Of a stretch of 64,000 bases of DNA, positions 1 to 9,108 are shown one piece after another (within the stretch, counting starts at the first letter, position 1; each line of letters begins with the position of its first letter). This DNA is from Erythrobacter sp. (GTDB lineage Bacteria > Pseudomonadota > Alphaproteobacteria > Sphingomonadales > Sphingomonadaceae): positions 1 through 64,000 of the forward strand of contig NZOF01000035.1 of NCBI GenBank assembly GCA_002695185.1. Direction: 5' to 3'. The translations under genes and the position numbers were made by a program. A model generated the notes under the pieces. That model did not search any database and had not been told where the DNA came from. It was given only the letters and a program-made list of their open reading frames with translations.

Positions 1-1149
1 ATCGAGCTGGCCGAGATTGTCCATGCCACCATAGCGGAAAGCAAACGCGCCCTTGTCATTGATGATGACCGGCCCGTGCACGCTGCAATGCACTTCCCTG
101 CCGATCGGCAAGACTACAGGACCAACCCGGACTGGCAGCGTGACCTCACGGGTCTCCAGTTCGCGCCAATCGCCGCCGAACCGGTACCGCGTGCCGGTCT
201 CGTCCAGTTCCAGCTTGTATACGTCGACCATGTCGGGCGTGTTGACCGTATTGGTCCAGCCAAGGTCCTCGTTATGGCCCAGGAAGGGGAAGGGTGATCC
301 CGGGAAATTAGCCCCGGCATAGTGCCAGCCCTCTTCGCTTTCGACGACAAGTTCGTACCAAGCCACTCCGCCGCGCCACGGCTGGTGGCTGTTTGATACT
401 AGGATAGTCGGTCCGCCGGATTTAACGGGGGCAATCGCAAAGGCGTTGGATCCGTTATGCGCCGCATCTTTCCCGAATGGCGAATAGGCAGTCTTCTCGC
501 CTTCGGCGCTAGAAGCGCCCATCGCTGCATCGGGAGTGGCTTCGCGCGGGAAACCCGGGATGTCCGGACCATATTCCCGGCGCAGATCGTCGCCTGCGAC
601 GAGCGGCTCGATTACATTGTTGAGGCCGAAGAAGAACGGCTGGCGAAGCGCAAAACCGGCAGCCACATCCAGTCCATTGACGGGGAAGAGATTGCCCAGC
701 TTGATCTCGTCCTGATTTTGCTCGGCGTAGTCGTTCAGGCCGGTGGCATAGGCTTCGAACAGGGCGCGCGTATCTGCAGGCATTGTCGGATAGTGCCGTT
801 CTGCAGTGCCGCGCGCGTCGAGCAAGTGGTAAACGTAATCTACTGCTGCACCTTCCTGCCCCGCAATCGCGCCATATCGGCCACGAGCCATGGCGATGAC
901 GTCCTGAAGAGTGGAGAAATCATCCTCCGAATGCGCAACGGCCACCCCATAGGCGACGTCGCGATCCCGCTTGCCGTAGATATGCGGCACGCCAAATTCG
1001 TCACGGATAATCTCGGCAGAATAGTTTGCTTCTGGCGGGAGGGTGTCGCTGCGTTCCGCCCAAAGCGGCTCCCACGTAGCCAGCGCGATGAATGCCACGA
1101 GCACCACCAACAGCAGCATCGCACCGGTGCGCCAAAACCAATTCGCCAT
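1..1149 (-). CDS. penicillin acylase family protein (3' end outside window)
   Basis: Ntn-hydrolase of the S45 penicillin/acyl-homoserine-lactone acylase family; these enzymes cleave amide bonds of acylated small molecules, usually in the periplasm. Only the first 383 residues are here; the gene runs off the left edge. A hydrophobic N-terminal anchor or signal (about residues 10-25) precedes the alpha chain. The self-processing site reads HNGSNAF, which puts the new N-terminal nucleophile of the beta chain at Ser234, and the downstream HNEDLGWTNT motif is also family-typical. The ATG at 1149 is chosen because AGGAGAGG lies just upstream. Substrate (beta-lactam, AHL or other) cannot be told from this part. 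It is transcribed divergently from the ATPase gene. Confidence 0.9.
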   Translation of the reverse strand, partial: MANWFWRTGAMLLLVVLVAFIALATWEPLWAERSDTLPPEANYSAEIIRDEFGVPHIYGKRDRDVAYGVAVAHSEDDFSTLQDVIAMARGRYGAIAGQEGAAVDYVYHLLDARGTAERHYPTMPADTRALFEAYATGLNDYAEQNQDEIKLGNLFPVNGLDVAAGFALRQPFFFGLNNVIEPLVAGDDLRREYGPDIPGFPREATPDAAMGASSAEGEKTAYSPFGKDAAHNGSNAFAIAPVKSGGPTILVSNSHQPWRGGVAWYELVVESEEGWHYAGANFPGSPFPFLGHNEDLGWTNTVNTPDMVDVYKLELDETGTRYRFGGDWRELETREVTLPVRVGPVVLPIGREVHCSVHGPVIINDKGAFAFRYGGMDNLGQLD

Positions 1150-1267
1150 CAATTCAATCCTCTCCTGACGGAATGCCTAGCGAGCGGGGGAGGGCGGCGC
1201 AATGCTCTGGGCAAAACCCGGCGCAGGGCCTTCCGCCAATCGGATTCGGGCCGCTAGCCATGGGGCC

Positions 1268-2716
1268 GTGACAACCCAGATCACCATTGGACATGATTCT
1301 TCCGGCAAGCCGGTTGAGTTCGACGTCGAGGAACTTCTCGCCACCCGTCTGCTCGTTCAGGGCAATTCGGGAAGCGGCAAGTCACATCTGCTGCGCCGTC
1401 TGCTCGAAGAAAGCGCCGGCCTTGTTCAACAGGTGGTGATCGATCCGGAAGGTGACTTTCCTTCCCTTGCGGAAGAATTCGGCCATGTGGTGATCGACGG
1501 ATCGGCTTATTCGCCGGGTGAAATCGAAGCCTTGGCGCGGCGTATCCGTGAACACCGTGCAAGTGTGGTGCTCGATCTCGATGGCTTGGAAGTGGAACAG
1601 CAGATACGTTGTTCGGCGCAATTCCTGACCGCCCTGTTCGATGCACCGCGAGAGCACTGGTATCCGGCGCTGGTCGTGGTCGATGAAGCGCAGATGTTTG
1701 CTCCCGCGGTGGCTGGCGAAATCGCGGAAGACACGCGGCGCATGACGCTGTCGGCCATGACCAACCTCATGTGCCGGGGGCGCAAGCGCGGCCTGGCCGG
1801 AATCGTCGCGACGCAGCGCCTTGCAAAGCTGGCCAAGAATGTGGCTGCCGAGGCTTCGAACTTCCTGATGGGCCGGACCTTTCTCGACATCGACATGGTG
1901 CGCGCCGCCGATCTGCTCGGCATGGACCGGCGGCAGGCCGAGCGCATACGCGAACTGGAACGCGGACATTTCCTGGCTCTCGGCCCCGCCATTACACGCC
2001 TGCCCTTGTCGGTGAAGATCGGTCCGGTGAAGACTGGCAATGTCGCTCGCAGTGAAGGGCTGATGGCGCTGCCCGATACAGCACCCGAAGATATGGCCGA
2101 TCTGCTCACCCGCGATCTGGCTGCCGACGTCGCCAAGGCGCCACCGCCACCGGCGCCGCCTCCAGCACCGCGGATAGAGGAGATCGAAGATAGCATCGCC
2201 CATGCCGAGGAACGGCAGGTAGAGGCTCCGGCACAGGACACCGACAAATCTGCTGTCGTTCAGCGCATAGATGAAATCATCCACGAACTGGCAAGCGAGG
2301 AGGGTATCGCGTTCCAGTCCGCCAGTGCGCAATTCCAGACGTTTCTCACCCGGTGTCGCCGCGAGCGGCTGATCGGCCCAATGCCCGACATGTACGCTTT
2401 CCGCCGCCGGTTTGCCGTTGCAGGAGCCGGGCTGGGCGAACTGGGTGAGGATCTTCAGACGCGGATCATGGAACTGGCGCGGTCGGTGGATGAAGATCTA
2501 CTGGGTCCGTTCTTGGTCATCGCCAAGGCCGCGCATGCCGGGGAAACACAGGTCGACGAAGCCGAGCTGGCAAGGGCTTACGGCACCAGCTCGCCGGGCC
2601 GCATTCGCCGTCTTCTCGAACATCTGGAACGACAGGGCCTGATCGTGGTGCGCGAAGATTTCGGCGGTGGACGGACCGTCATGGTGCCCGGCCTTGAAGG
2701 TATCTCTGCGGAATAA
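1268..2716 (+). CDS. HerA/DUF87-type P-loop ATPase
   Basis: ATP-binding protein of the HerA-like, FtsK-related superfamily. Walker A GNSGSGKS is at residues 32-39 and Walker B VVVDEAQ around residues 136-142. A proline-rich linker follows in the middle, and a winged-helix-like segment near the C terminus ends in RLLEHLERQGLIVV. Such proteins are probable DNA translocases or helicase-like factors; the role of this subfamily is not established. I prefer the GTG at 1268 because the protein then begins TTQITIG, directly before the first beta strand; an ATG at 1202 in the same frame has a GGGAGGG upstream but would add 22 residues of no family likeness. It stands alone, 137 bp before clpB. Confidence 0.82.
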   Translation: MTTQITIGHDSSGKPVEFDVEELLATRLLVQGNSGSGKSHLLRRLLEESAGLVQQVVIDPEGDFPSLAEEFGHVVIDGSAYSPGEIEALARRIREHRASVVLDLDGLEVEQQIRCSAQFLTALFDAPREHWYPALVVVDEAQMFAPAVAGEIAEDTRRMTLSAMTNLMCRGRKRGLAGIVATQRLAKLAKNVAAEASNFLMGRTFLDIDMVRAADLLGMDRRQAERIRELERGHFLALGPAITRLPLSVKIGPVKTGNVARSEGLMALPDTAPEDMADLLTRDLAADVAKAPPPPAPPPAPRIEEIEDSIAHAEERQVEAPAQDTDKSAVVQRIDEIIHELASEEGIAFQSASAQFQTFLTRCRRERLIGPMPDMYAFRRRFAVAGAGLGELGEDLQTRIMELARSVDEDLLGPFLVIAKAAHAGETQVDEAELARAYGTSSPGRIRRLLEHLERQGLIVVREDFGGGRTVMVPGLEGISAE

Positions 2717-2793
2717 ATTTCCGCTTGCCTCTCGCGCAGAGCAGGCACACCCCTATGTTTGAATAACACACCTCGCAAAATTCGCTGCGGGGC

Positions 2794-2824
2794 CTTGTGT
2801 TGCATATCCGCAACACCATATTCG
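2794..2824 (+). promoter_or_regulatory. candidate heat-shock (RpoH) promoter with embedded palindrome before clpB
   Basis: CTTGTG at 2794-2799 and CCATATT starting at 2816 are 16 nt apart, close to the sigma-32 pattern (CTTG plus a C-rich -10). The space between them is filled by a perfect inverted repeat, GTGTTGC-N6-GCAACAC (2797-2816). It is not the HrcA CIRCE element. It could be a repressor operator sitting inside the promoter. An alternative CTTG at 2724 has too long a spacer to CCTATGT at 2752. Confidence 0.45.
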
Positions 2825-2853
2825 AGCAGTAATTCTCGCAAGAGGGGTTTTAG

Positions 2854-5430
2854 ATGAATCTCGAAAAATTCACCGATCGGGCCAAAGGCTTCCTTCAGGC
2901 AGCGCAGACGGTCGCGATCCGCATGAGCCACCAGCGCATTTCGCCTGCTCACCTTCTGAAGGCATTGCTGGACGACGAGCAGGGCATGGCCGCGCAACTG
3001 ATCCAGCGCGCCGGCGGCAACCCGGGCGTGGCGATTACCGAAATCGATACGGCGTTGGGCAAGGTGCCTTCTGTATCCGGTGGCGGCGCGCAAGCTACGC
3101 CAGGCCTCGACAATGATGCGGTGCGCACTCTCGATCAGGCGGAACAGCTTGCCGAGAAAGCGGGTGACAGCTTCGTGCCGGTCCAGCGCATCCTGCAGGC
3201 GCTCGCTCTTGCAGAGAACGACGCGGGCAAGGCGCTGAAGGCAGCGGGTGTCGATGCAAAATCGCTTGAAGACGCGATTCAGGAAGCAACTGGTGGCCGC
3301 ACTGCCGACAGTGCAGGCGCGGAAGACGCTTACGACGCTATGAAGAAGTACGCGCGCGACCTCACGCAGGCGGCGCGCGACGGGAAACTCGATCCGGTGA
3401 TCGGCCGTGACGAGGAAATTCGCCGCACGGTTCAAATCCTTGCCCGCCGCACCAAGAACAATCCCGCCCTTATCGGCGAACCCGGCACCGGCAAGACCGC
3501 GATCGCCGAAGGGCTCGCGCTGCGCATCGCCAATGGCGATGTACCCGACAGCCTCAAGGGTCGCACCCTCATGGCGCTCGACATGGGCGCGCTGATCGCT
3601 GGCGCGAAGTATCGCGGTGAGTTCGAGGAACGGCTAAAGGCGGTTCTAGACGAGGTGAAGGGCGCAGAAGGCCAGATCATTCTTTTCATCGACGAGATGC
3701 ACACGCTGATCGGCGCGGGCGCGTCGGAAGGCAGCATGGATGCAGGCAACCTCCTGAAGCCTGCACTGTCCCGCGGCGAGCTGCACTGCATCGGCGCGAC
3801 CACGCTCGATGAATATCAGAAGTACGTCGAGAAAGACCCCGCGCTGCAGCGGCGCTTCCAGCCGGTCTACATCGATGAGCCAAGCGTGGAAGACACTGTG
3901 TCCATCCTGCGCGGCATCAAGGATAAGTACGAGCTGCATCACGGTGTGCGCATCACCGATGGCGCTATCGTGGCCGCGGCGCAGCTTTCCAACCGTTACA
4001 TTCAAAACCGCTTTCTGCCCGACAAGGCGATCGATCTGATGGACGAGGCCGCCAGCCGCATTCGCATGGAGGTGGAGAGCAAGCCGGAAGAAATCGAAGG
4101 GCTCGATCGTCGCATCATCCAATTGCGGATCGAAGAGCAGGCCCTGCAGAAGGAAAGCGATAGCGCCTCGAAGGACCGACTTGATGCCCTGCGCAAAGAG
4201 CTGTCCGAACTCGAGCAGCAGTCTTCCGAGCTCACCACACGCTGGCAGAACGAGCGTGACAAGATCCATGCCGAAGCGCGGGTCAAGGAAGAGCTCGACC
4301 AGGCGCGGATCGAACTGGAGCAAGCCCAGCGCGGCGGCGACCTGCAGAAGGCGGGCGAACTGCAGTATGGCAAGATCCCCGAACTGGAGCGCAAGCTGGC
4401 CGAGGCCAGCGGACAGACAGACAATGCCCTTCTCAAGGAAGAAGTCACCGAAGACGATATCGCTGGCGTGGTCTCGCGCTGGACGGGCATTCCAGTTGAC
4501 AGGATGATGGAAGGCGAGCGCGAGAAGCTGCTCGACATGGAAAACATTCTGGCGAAGCGCGTGATCGGTCAGAGCCAGGCGATCGACGCCGTGTCCAAAG
4601 CCGTGCGTCGCGCGCGCGCGGGATTGCAGGACCCGAACCGTCCGCTTGGCAGCTTCCTATTTCTCGGTCCCACCGGGGTCGGTAAGACCGAGCTCACCAA
4701 GGCGCTCGCCGGGTTCCTGTTCGACGACGACAGCGCAATGGTCCGCATCGACATGAGCGAGTTCATGGAAAAGCATGCGGTTGCCCGCCTTATCGGCGCG
4801 CCTCCGGGCTATGTCGGCTACGAGGAAGGCGGCGTGCTGACCGAAGCCGTCCGTCGTCGCCCCTACCAGGTCGTCTTGTTCGACGAGGTCGAGAAGGCGC
4901 ACACCGATGTCTTCAACGTTCTGCTGCAGGTCCTCGACGACGGCCGACTTACTGACGGGCAGGGCAGGGTGGTGGACTTTAGCAATACGCTGATCATCCT
5001 TACCTCCAACCTCGGCAGCCAGTATCTGGCGAACATGGACGACGACCAGAAGGTCGAGGATGTCGAGCCGCAAGTGATGGACGTGGTGCGCGGCCATTTC
5101 CGGCCCGAGTTCCTTAACCGGCTGGACGAGATCATCCTCTTCCACCGCCTGGCTCAGGAGCACATGGCCCCCATCGTCGATATCCAGGTCGCACGGGTTC
5201 AGAAGCTGCTGAAGGATCGCAAGATCGAACTGGACCTAACGGAAGCCGCAAAGAAGTGGCTTGGCCGAGTGGGCTACGACCCGGTATACGGCGCTCGTCC
5301 TTTGAAGCGAGCGGTTCAGCGCTACGTGCAGGACCCGCTCGCCGATATGATCCTGTCAGGCAATGTGCCTGATGGTTCGACGGTTAACATCGATGAGGGC
5401 GACGGGGCGCTAGAGATGCAGGTGGCGTAG
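2854..5430 (+). CDS. clpB: ATP-dependent disaggregase ClpB
   Basis: Hsp100 chaperone that, with DnaK, pulls proteins out of aggregates in the cytoplasm. At 858 residues it has the normal family length. In order: Clp N-domain (residues 1-145), first AAA+ module with Walker A GEPGTGKT near 208-215 and Walker [10 protein letters not shown], the long coiled-coil middle domain (about 400-540, rich in E, K, Q and L), second AAA+ module with GPTGVGKT near 605-612, and the D2-small C-terminal domain. ATG 2854 follows AGAGGGG. A likely heat-shock promoter with a palindrome precedes it and a strong hairpin terminator follows. The sequence looks intact. Confidence 0.98.
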   Translation: MNLEKFTDRAKGFLQAAQTVAIRMSHQRISPAHLLKALLDDEQGMAAQLIQRAGGNPGVAITEIDTALGKVPSVSGGGAQATPGLDNDAVRTLDQAEQLAEKAGDSFVPVQRILQALALAENDAGKALKAAGVDAKSLEDAIQEATGGRTADSAGAEDAYDAMKKYARDLTQAARDGKLDPVIGRDEEIRRTVQILARRTKNNPALIGEPGTGKTAIAEGLALRIANGDVPDSLKGRTLMALDMGALIAGAKYRGEFEERLKAVLDEVKGAEGQIILFIDEMHTLIGAGASEGSMDAGNLLKPALSRGELHCIGATTLDEYQKYVEKDPALQRRFQPVYIDEPSVEDTVSILRGIKDKYELHHGVRITDGAIVAAAQLSNRYIQNRFLPDKAIDLMDEAASRIRMEVESKPEEIEGLDRRIIQLRIEEQALQKESDSASKDRLDALRKELSELEQQSSELTTRWQNERDKIHAEARVKEELDQARIELEQAQRGGDLQKAGELQYGKIPELERKLAEASGQTDNALLKEEVTEDDIAGVVSRWTGIPVDRMMEGEREKLLDMENILAKRVIGQSQAIDAVSKAVRRARAGLQDPNRPLGSFLFLGPTGVGKTELTKALAGFLFDDDSAMVRIDMSEFMEKHAVARLIGAPPGYVGYEEGGVLTEAVRRRPYQVVLFDEVEKAHTDVFNVLLQVLDDGRLTDGQGRVVDFSNTLIILTSNLGSQYLANMDDDQKVEDVEPQVMDVVRGHFRPEFLNRLDEIILFHRLAQEHMAPIVDIQVARVQKLLKDRKIELDLTEAAKKWLGRVGYDPVYGARPLKRAVQRYVQDPLADMILSGNVPDGSTVNIDEGDGALEMQVA

Positions 5431-5452
5431 GAGTCCCACTTAAATAGAAATT

Positions 5453-5486
5453 AAAAAAGGGCCCCCGTTTCCGGGGGCCCTTTCTT
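5453..5486. terminator. bidirectional terminator between clpB and TBDR1
   Basis: GGGCCCCCG (5459-5467), loop TTTC, CGGGGGCCC (5472-5480), with A-run before and T-run after. It can end clpB on the plus strand and the TBDR gene on the minus strand, which converge here. Confidence 0.92.
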
Positions 5487-5504
5487 TACGTCGCAAGCTA
5501 TCGA

Positions 5505-8500
5505 TTAGAATTCGAATGTTGCTGCTGCCTTGAAATAACGACCCCTTATACCGTCGAAATAGGTCGAGAGACTTGCTCCACCAGCCGCGGGGACCTGGAT
5601 AGGAGCATCACGGTCAAACACGTTTTCTACGATGAATCGGAAAACGAAGTTGTCTTCGGTCCGGAAGCTCAGACCGGCATCCATAAAGACGATATCGTCA
5701 ACATCGAAGAACTGGTATGCACTCGGATCCGCGTCGGCATCGACAACTGCCTTGCCGATATATTGGAACTGAGTGAACGCACCCCAATCACCATTGTCAT
5801 AAGTGACGCCGAGGGTTCCCTGATGCTTGGAGTAGCCGATCGAACCACGTGACGTCGAAAGATCGCCAGTACCGACCTGCTGTTCGAGCTTGTCGATGTA
5901 CTGATACGAGCCACGCAACCCAAGGCGGCTATCAGCGCCGAGGAAGGGCGTCGGCTCAGACCAGCGCAGGTCGGCGATGATACCCTGGTAATCATACGAT
6001 GCGACGTTCAGATATCCGGTCCGGATAAATTCGACCTGGCCGTCCGCACCACGATCAATTCTATCGCAAGCGGAATTCGGGAAGTCGTTGGCATCATAGC
6101 ACGCTTCGAGGGTGCCTTCCGCGTCGACACTCTGAATAGCGCCTTCCAGCGCGATATCCACGTAATCGACCGAAAGCGTAAGACCCCGTGCGAACGTCGG
6201 CGTGAGAACCGCGCCTACTGTCCAGCTGTCGGCTTTTTCATTCTCGAGATCGGTGTTGCCAGAAAGCGAACCGCGAGTCGTGAAGTCCACGATATTCGAG
6301 GTGAAGTTCGCTGGCAGGCCCGCTGCGGCGCAGTTTGCTTGACGCTGCTCAGGGTTAGGACCGGCGTTGATGTAACGAGAATCGCACGGATCATCAGCCG
6401 TCGTGAAAATAGCGCTGTTCGGATTGAACAGTTCGGTGATGGCAGGCGCGCGGATAGAGCGGGTGAAGTTGCCCCGGAAAGCAATATCTTCAACCGGCTT
6501 CCAGCGGCCTCCAGCGGTCCAGGTCAAATCGCCGCCCGTAAGCGAGTTATCAACGTACCGCACGGCGCCCTTGGCTTCGAGTAAGTTTACGAAAGGCAAG
6601 TCCATCGATGGCGATACGATCGGGACCAGAAGCTCGCCAAAGACCTCGTCGGTGTTGTACGAACCGGAAACAGGATCGATTGGAATAGAGCGTCCATACT
6701 GGGTGCGCGGAGCATCTGGATCTTCAGCATCTGGCTGCCCGAAGAAGAAAGTGCCCGGATCGAAATCGGCCGACTCGTCACGATGTTCATAGCCAACCGA
6801 AAACGCGACTGCTCCGCCCCAGATGTCGATTAGATCACCGCCGATGGTAGCGATGACATCGACCTGTTCATTGGTTGCAGTCGGATTGGCAATCGTCGTT
6901 ATGTAGTCGGCCACAGCTTGGGTATTCTGATTGCCGAAGGGATTGAACGGCGTACATGTGCCGCTGATCGTTTCGATCGGTGAACTGACGGCATCAGTTG
7001 GGCAGCCAGCCAAAGCGTTTTCAAAGTTCTGTTGAACCAGTTCCCGGCTGCGACCTTCGGTCCGTGAACGGCCGTAGGTGGCCGAAACTTCCCAATTGAG
7101 ATCGCGTGATCCGAGATAAAGATCGCCGCGCAGGCCTCCTGCGACGCGATACACTTCGACTTCCGAAGACCCTTCTCCGGAAATTAGGTCGGTATTGGCA
7201 CGACCGAGATAGAAAAAGTCTTGGCCGGCGGGAAGCTGGGCGCCGATCGTGGCACGCGCTTCATCGGAAAGGAACGGGTTGTCGAGCGATACAATGAGAT
7301 TCCCATCCGGCGTACCCGCATCGTCGAACAACGCGGTATTGTAAACCGGTTGTGCACGGAGTTCGGTGCCCTTGGAATTTGCATACTGTGCATCGACGAA
7401 CGCGGTGATGCTGTCGGAAACGTCATAGCTTGCCGACAGGGCGCCAAGGTAGCGTTCGACGGGTGAAAGCAGGTTCGATACCGGAAGGAGGCTGAAGCCA
7501 TTGCCGCCCGACGAACTTACAGTACCGTAGCGAACACCGAAGTCGAGCGGTACGAGGTTCCCATTCGCGTCAAAGACAAGCGTGTTACCGCTGCCATCGG
7601 TGATATCGAATCCTTCGCCAGGGAAAATGTCCGCTGTCGTCGGCGCACCGAACTGGCTCAAGATTGGCAGGCGACGATTTTCTATGAGAACGTTGTCGAA
7701 GGGGGAGTTCGGGTCGTTCGGGGCGGCATAGTACAAGCCACGGGCCGTGCGTTCGCGATCGGTGTAGAGCAGACCGTCAGTCTTATTGTATTCCACAGCG
7801 GCGACGACGTTACCACGTCCATCTGCGAAGCTCGTGCCAGCAATTCCGCCAACGCGGTATTCCCGAGCGTCGCCTTCTTCGGCGATTCCCATCTGCGCGT
7901 CGAGGCGAATGCCGTCAAAACGGTCCTTGAGAATGATGTTGACCGTTCCGGCGATGGCATCAGACCCGTAAATCGGTGCGCCCCCTACAGCGATCGTTTC
8001 GAGGCGATCGACCATCAGCGTCGGAATGGTGTTGAGATCAACCTGCGATCCCGCGGCGGTCGGGCCAAAGATCGAAGCGGTGTTTGAACTAACGTAGCGT
8101 CGGCCATTAACTAGCGTGAGGGTACGCTGCGAACCGAGTCCGAAGAAATTGATGAAGCTCTGACCAGAACCAAAACTGCCACCCTGGCCACCTACCGGGC
8201 TGCTGGCGGGAGGTCCAAATGCGGGCTGATCGTTAAGGACCTCGCCAACATTGGTCAGGCCGCGTTCCTCGATCTGATCGGAACCGACCACAATCGACGG
8301 TTCCATGGTGTCACGGTTTGCCCGACGGATACGCGAACCAGTGACGACGATGGTGTCCTGCCCGCTAGCAGTCGCTTCCGCAGGAGCGCCATTGCCGATT
8401 TGCTCGGTTGTCACTTCCTGCGCCATCGCTGGAGTGCCAAGTGCTACTGCCGCGATACCGGCTCCAGCATAAAGAGCAGCGCGACCGCTCAGTTTTGTTT

Positions 8501-8513
8501 TAAAAGTTCGCAT
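5505..8513 (-). CDS. TonB-dependent receptor 1
   Basis: Outer-membrane active transporter, 1002 residues. A signal peptide ends near AMAQ (residue 32). A Ton-box-like DTIVVTGSRI comes next, then the plug domain with the VNGRRY and GSDAIAGTVNIILK motifs, then a large beta barrel ending in an aromatic terminus (TFEF). The substrate is unknown: no siderophore, vitamin or polysaccharide genes adjoin it. Its signal peptide (SGRAALYAGAG) closely matches those of TBDR2 and TBDR3, so the three look like paralogues. ATG 8513 has GGGA about 9 nt upstream; the ribosome site overlaps an inverted repeat. It is convergent with clpB across a shared terminator. Confidence 0.95.
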   Translation of the reverse strand: MRTFKTKLSGRAALYAGAGIAAVALGTPAMAQEVTTEQIGNGAPAEATASGQDTIVVTGSRIRRANRDTMEPSIVVGSDQIEERGLTNVGEVLNDQPAFGPPASSPVGGQGGSFGSGQSFINFFGLGSQRTLTLVNGRRYVSSNTASIFGPTAAGSQVDLNTIPTLMVDRLETIAVGGAPIYGSDAIAGTVNIILKDRFDGIRLDAQMGIAEEGDAREYRVGGIAGTSFADGRGNVVAAVEYNKTDGLLYTDRERTARGLYYAAPNDPNSPFDNVLIENRRLPILSQFGAPTTADIFPGEGFDITDGSGNTLVFDANGNLVPLDFGVRYGTVSSSGGNGFSLLPVSNLLSPVERYLGALSASYDVSDSITAFVDAQYANSKGTELRAQPVYNTALFDDAGTPDGNLIVSLDNPFLSDEARATIGAQLPAGQDFFYLGRANTDLISGEGSSEVEVYRVAGGLRGDLYLGSRDLNWEVSATYGRSRTEGRSRELVQQNFENALAGCPTDAVSSPIETISGTCTPFNPFGNQNTQAVADYITTIANPTATNEQVDVIATIGGDLIDIWGGAVAFSVGYEHRDESADFDPGTFFFGQPDAEDPDAPRTQYGRSIPIDPVSGSYNTDEVFGELLVPIVSPSMDLPFVNLLEAKGAVRYVDNSLTGGDLTWTAGGRWKPVEDIAFRGNFTRSIRAPAITELFNPNSAIFTTADDPCDSRYINAGPNPEQRQANCAAAGLPANFTSNIVDFTTRGSLSGNTDLENEKADSWTVGAVLTPTFARGLTLSVDYVDIALEGAIQSVDAEGTLEACYDANDFPNSACDRIDRGADGQVEFIRTGYLNVASYDYQGIIADLRWSEPTPFLGADSRLGLRGSYQYIDKLEQQVGTGDLSTSRGSIGYSKHQGTLGVTYDNGDWGAFTQFQYIGKAVVDADADPSAYQFFDVDDIVFMDAGLSFRTEDNFVFRFIVENVFDRDAPIQVPAAGGASLSTYFDGIRGRYFKAAATFEF

Positions 8514-9050
8514 TCGTTACATTCCCAAGTGTTATGTAATAAAATCGGTCTCCGGCACATCAAGTGGGATGAGAGCCATAACGAAACCATCCGCGTGGGA
8601 CCCGATAGAAGGTGAATGCGCTTCTAAATTGCGTTCAGCAAACAGATTGCTTCAAAAAAAAGCAACAATAAATGCTGTGTGGTGCTCCTGCAACGCATGC
8701 GTTGGCAAGCCCGAACCATGAGCAGGGATGAATGATCCGAAAAACAATCTGGTAAACAAGGTGTTATGAAGGGCTTGCATCCGAAAAACTGTAGCAAACG
8801 TATTGAAGCCAATTCGATCGCATGGAAATAAATTCTCGCCGTCGGAACTTTAGAATTAGAGTATCCTAAATTGCGAAAATATCGCGCTCCTTCGCTGTGG
8901 GGTTAGCGCGTGGATGTAGGTCAGGAGACACGGTAATAGCTTGATTTGATGAATTGATTATGGATCCAAAAAGGATTTCATGATCACTTCCTAGGATGAA
9001 AGTAGCGTAGCGTAGCGGGAGGTCCCTTTCCCGTGATAAGTAACTCACTG
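8514..9050. other. intergenic region upstream of TBDR1, no gene seen
   Basis: About 540 bp without a convincing reading frame, clearly more AT-rich than the genes beside it. It holds an inverted repeat TTACAT-N11-ATGTAA (8517-8539) over the TBDR1 leader, a perfect 14-bp palindrome at 8691-8704 and a short GTAGC triple repeat near 9002-9017. It is expected to contain the TBDR1 promoter. Confidence 0.6.
8691..8704. promoter_or_regulatory. perfect palindrome upstream of TBDR1 (possible operator)
   Basis: CAACGCATGCGTTG reads the same on both strands. It starts 178 nt upstream of the TBDR1 start codon, a distance similar to the palindromes upstream of the other three receptors in this region. 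Its binding factor is unknown. Confidence 0.4.
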
Positions 9051-9053
9051 CGT

Positions 9054-9087
9054 TCAAAAAAAGGGCCCCGAAATCTCGGGGCCCTTT
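9054..9087 (-). terminator. terminator of TBDR2
   Basis: Minus-strand hairpin: GGGCCCCG (9063-9070) pairs with CGGGGCCC (9077-9084), with one more A-T pair inside, followed on the minus strand by seven or more T residues. It lies 22 bp after the TBDR2 stop codon. Confidence 0.9.
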
Positions 9088-9108
9088 CAGTTGGTCGGAG
9101 TAGTGTGT

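Noticed and set aside
457..1257. 266-codon open frame antisense to the penicillin acylase gene
   Set aside because: Shadow frame over the recognised acylase.
2724..2758. Alternative heat-shock promoter CTTG/CCTATGT before clpB
   Set aside because: The spacer is about 22-24 nt, too long for the sigma-32 pattern; the pair at 2794-2822 fits better.
2797..2816. CIRCE/HrcA operator before clpB
   Set aside because: CIRCE is TTAGCACTC-N9-GAGTGCTAA; neither arms nor spacer fit.
9000..9020. GTAGC triple repeat
   Set aside because: Too short and simple to carry meaning by itself.
8514..9050. Cobalamin or other riboswitch upstream of a receptor
   Set aside because: No conserved riboswitch core could be found; only simple palindromes.
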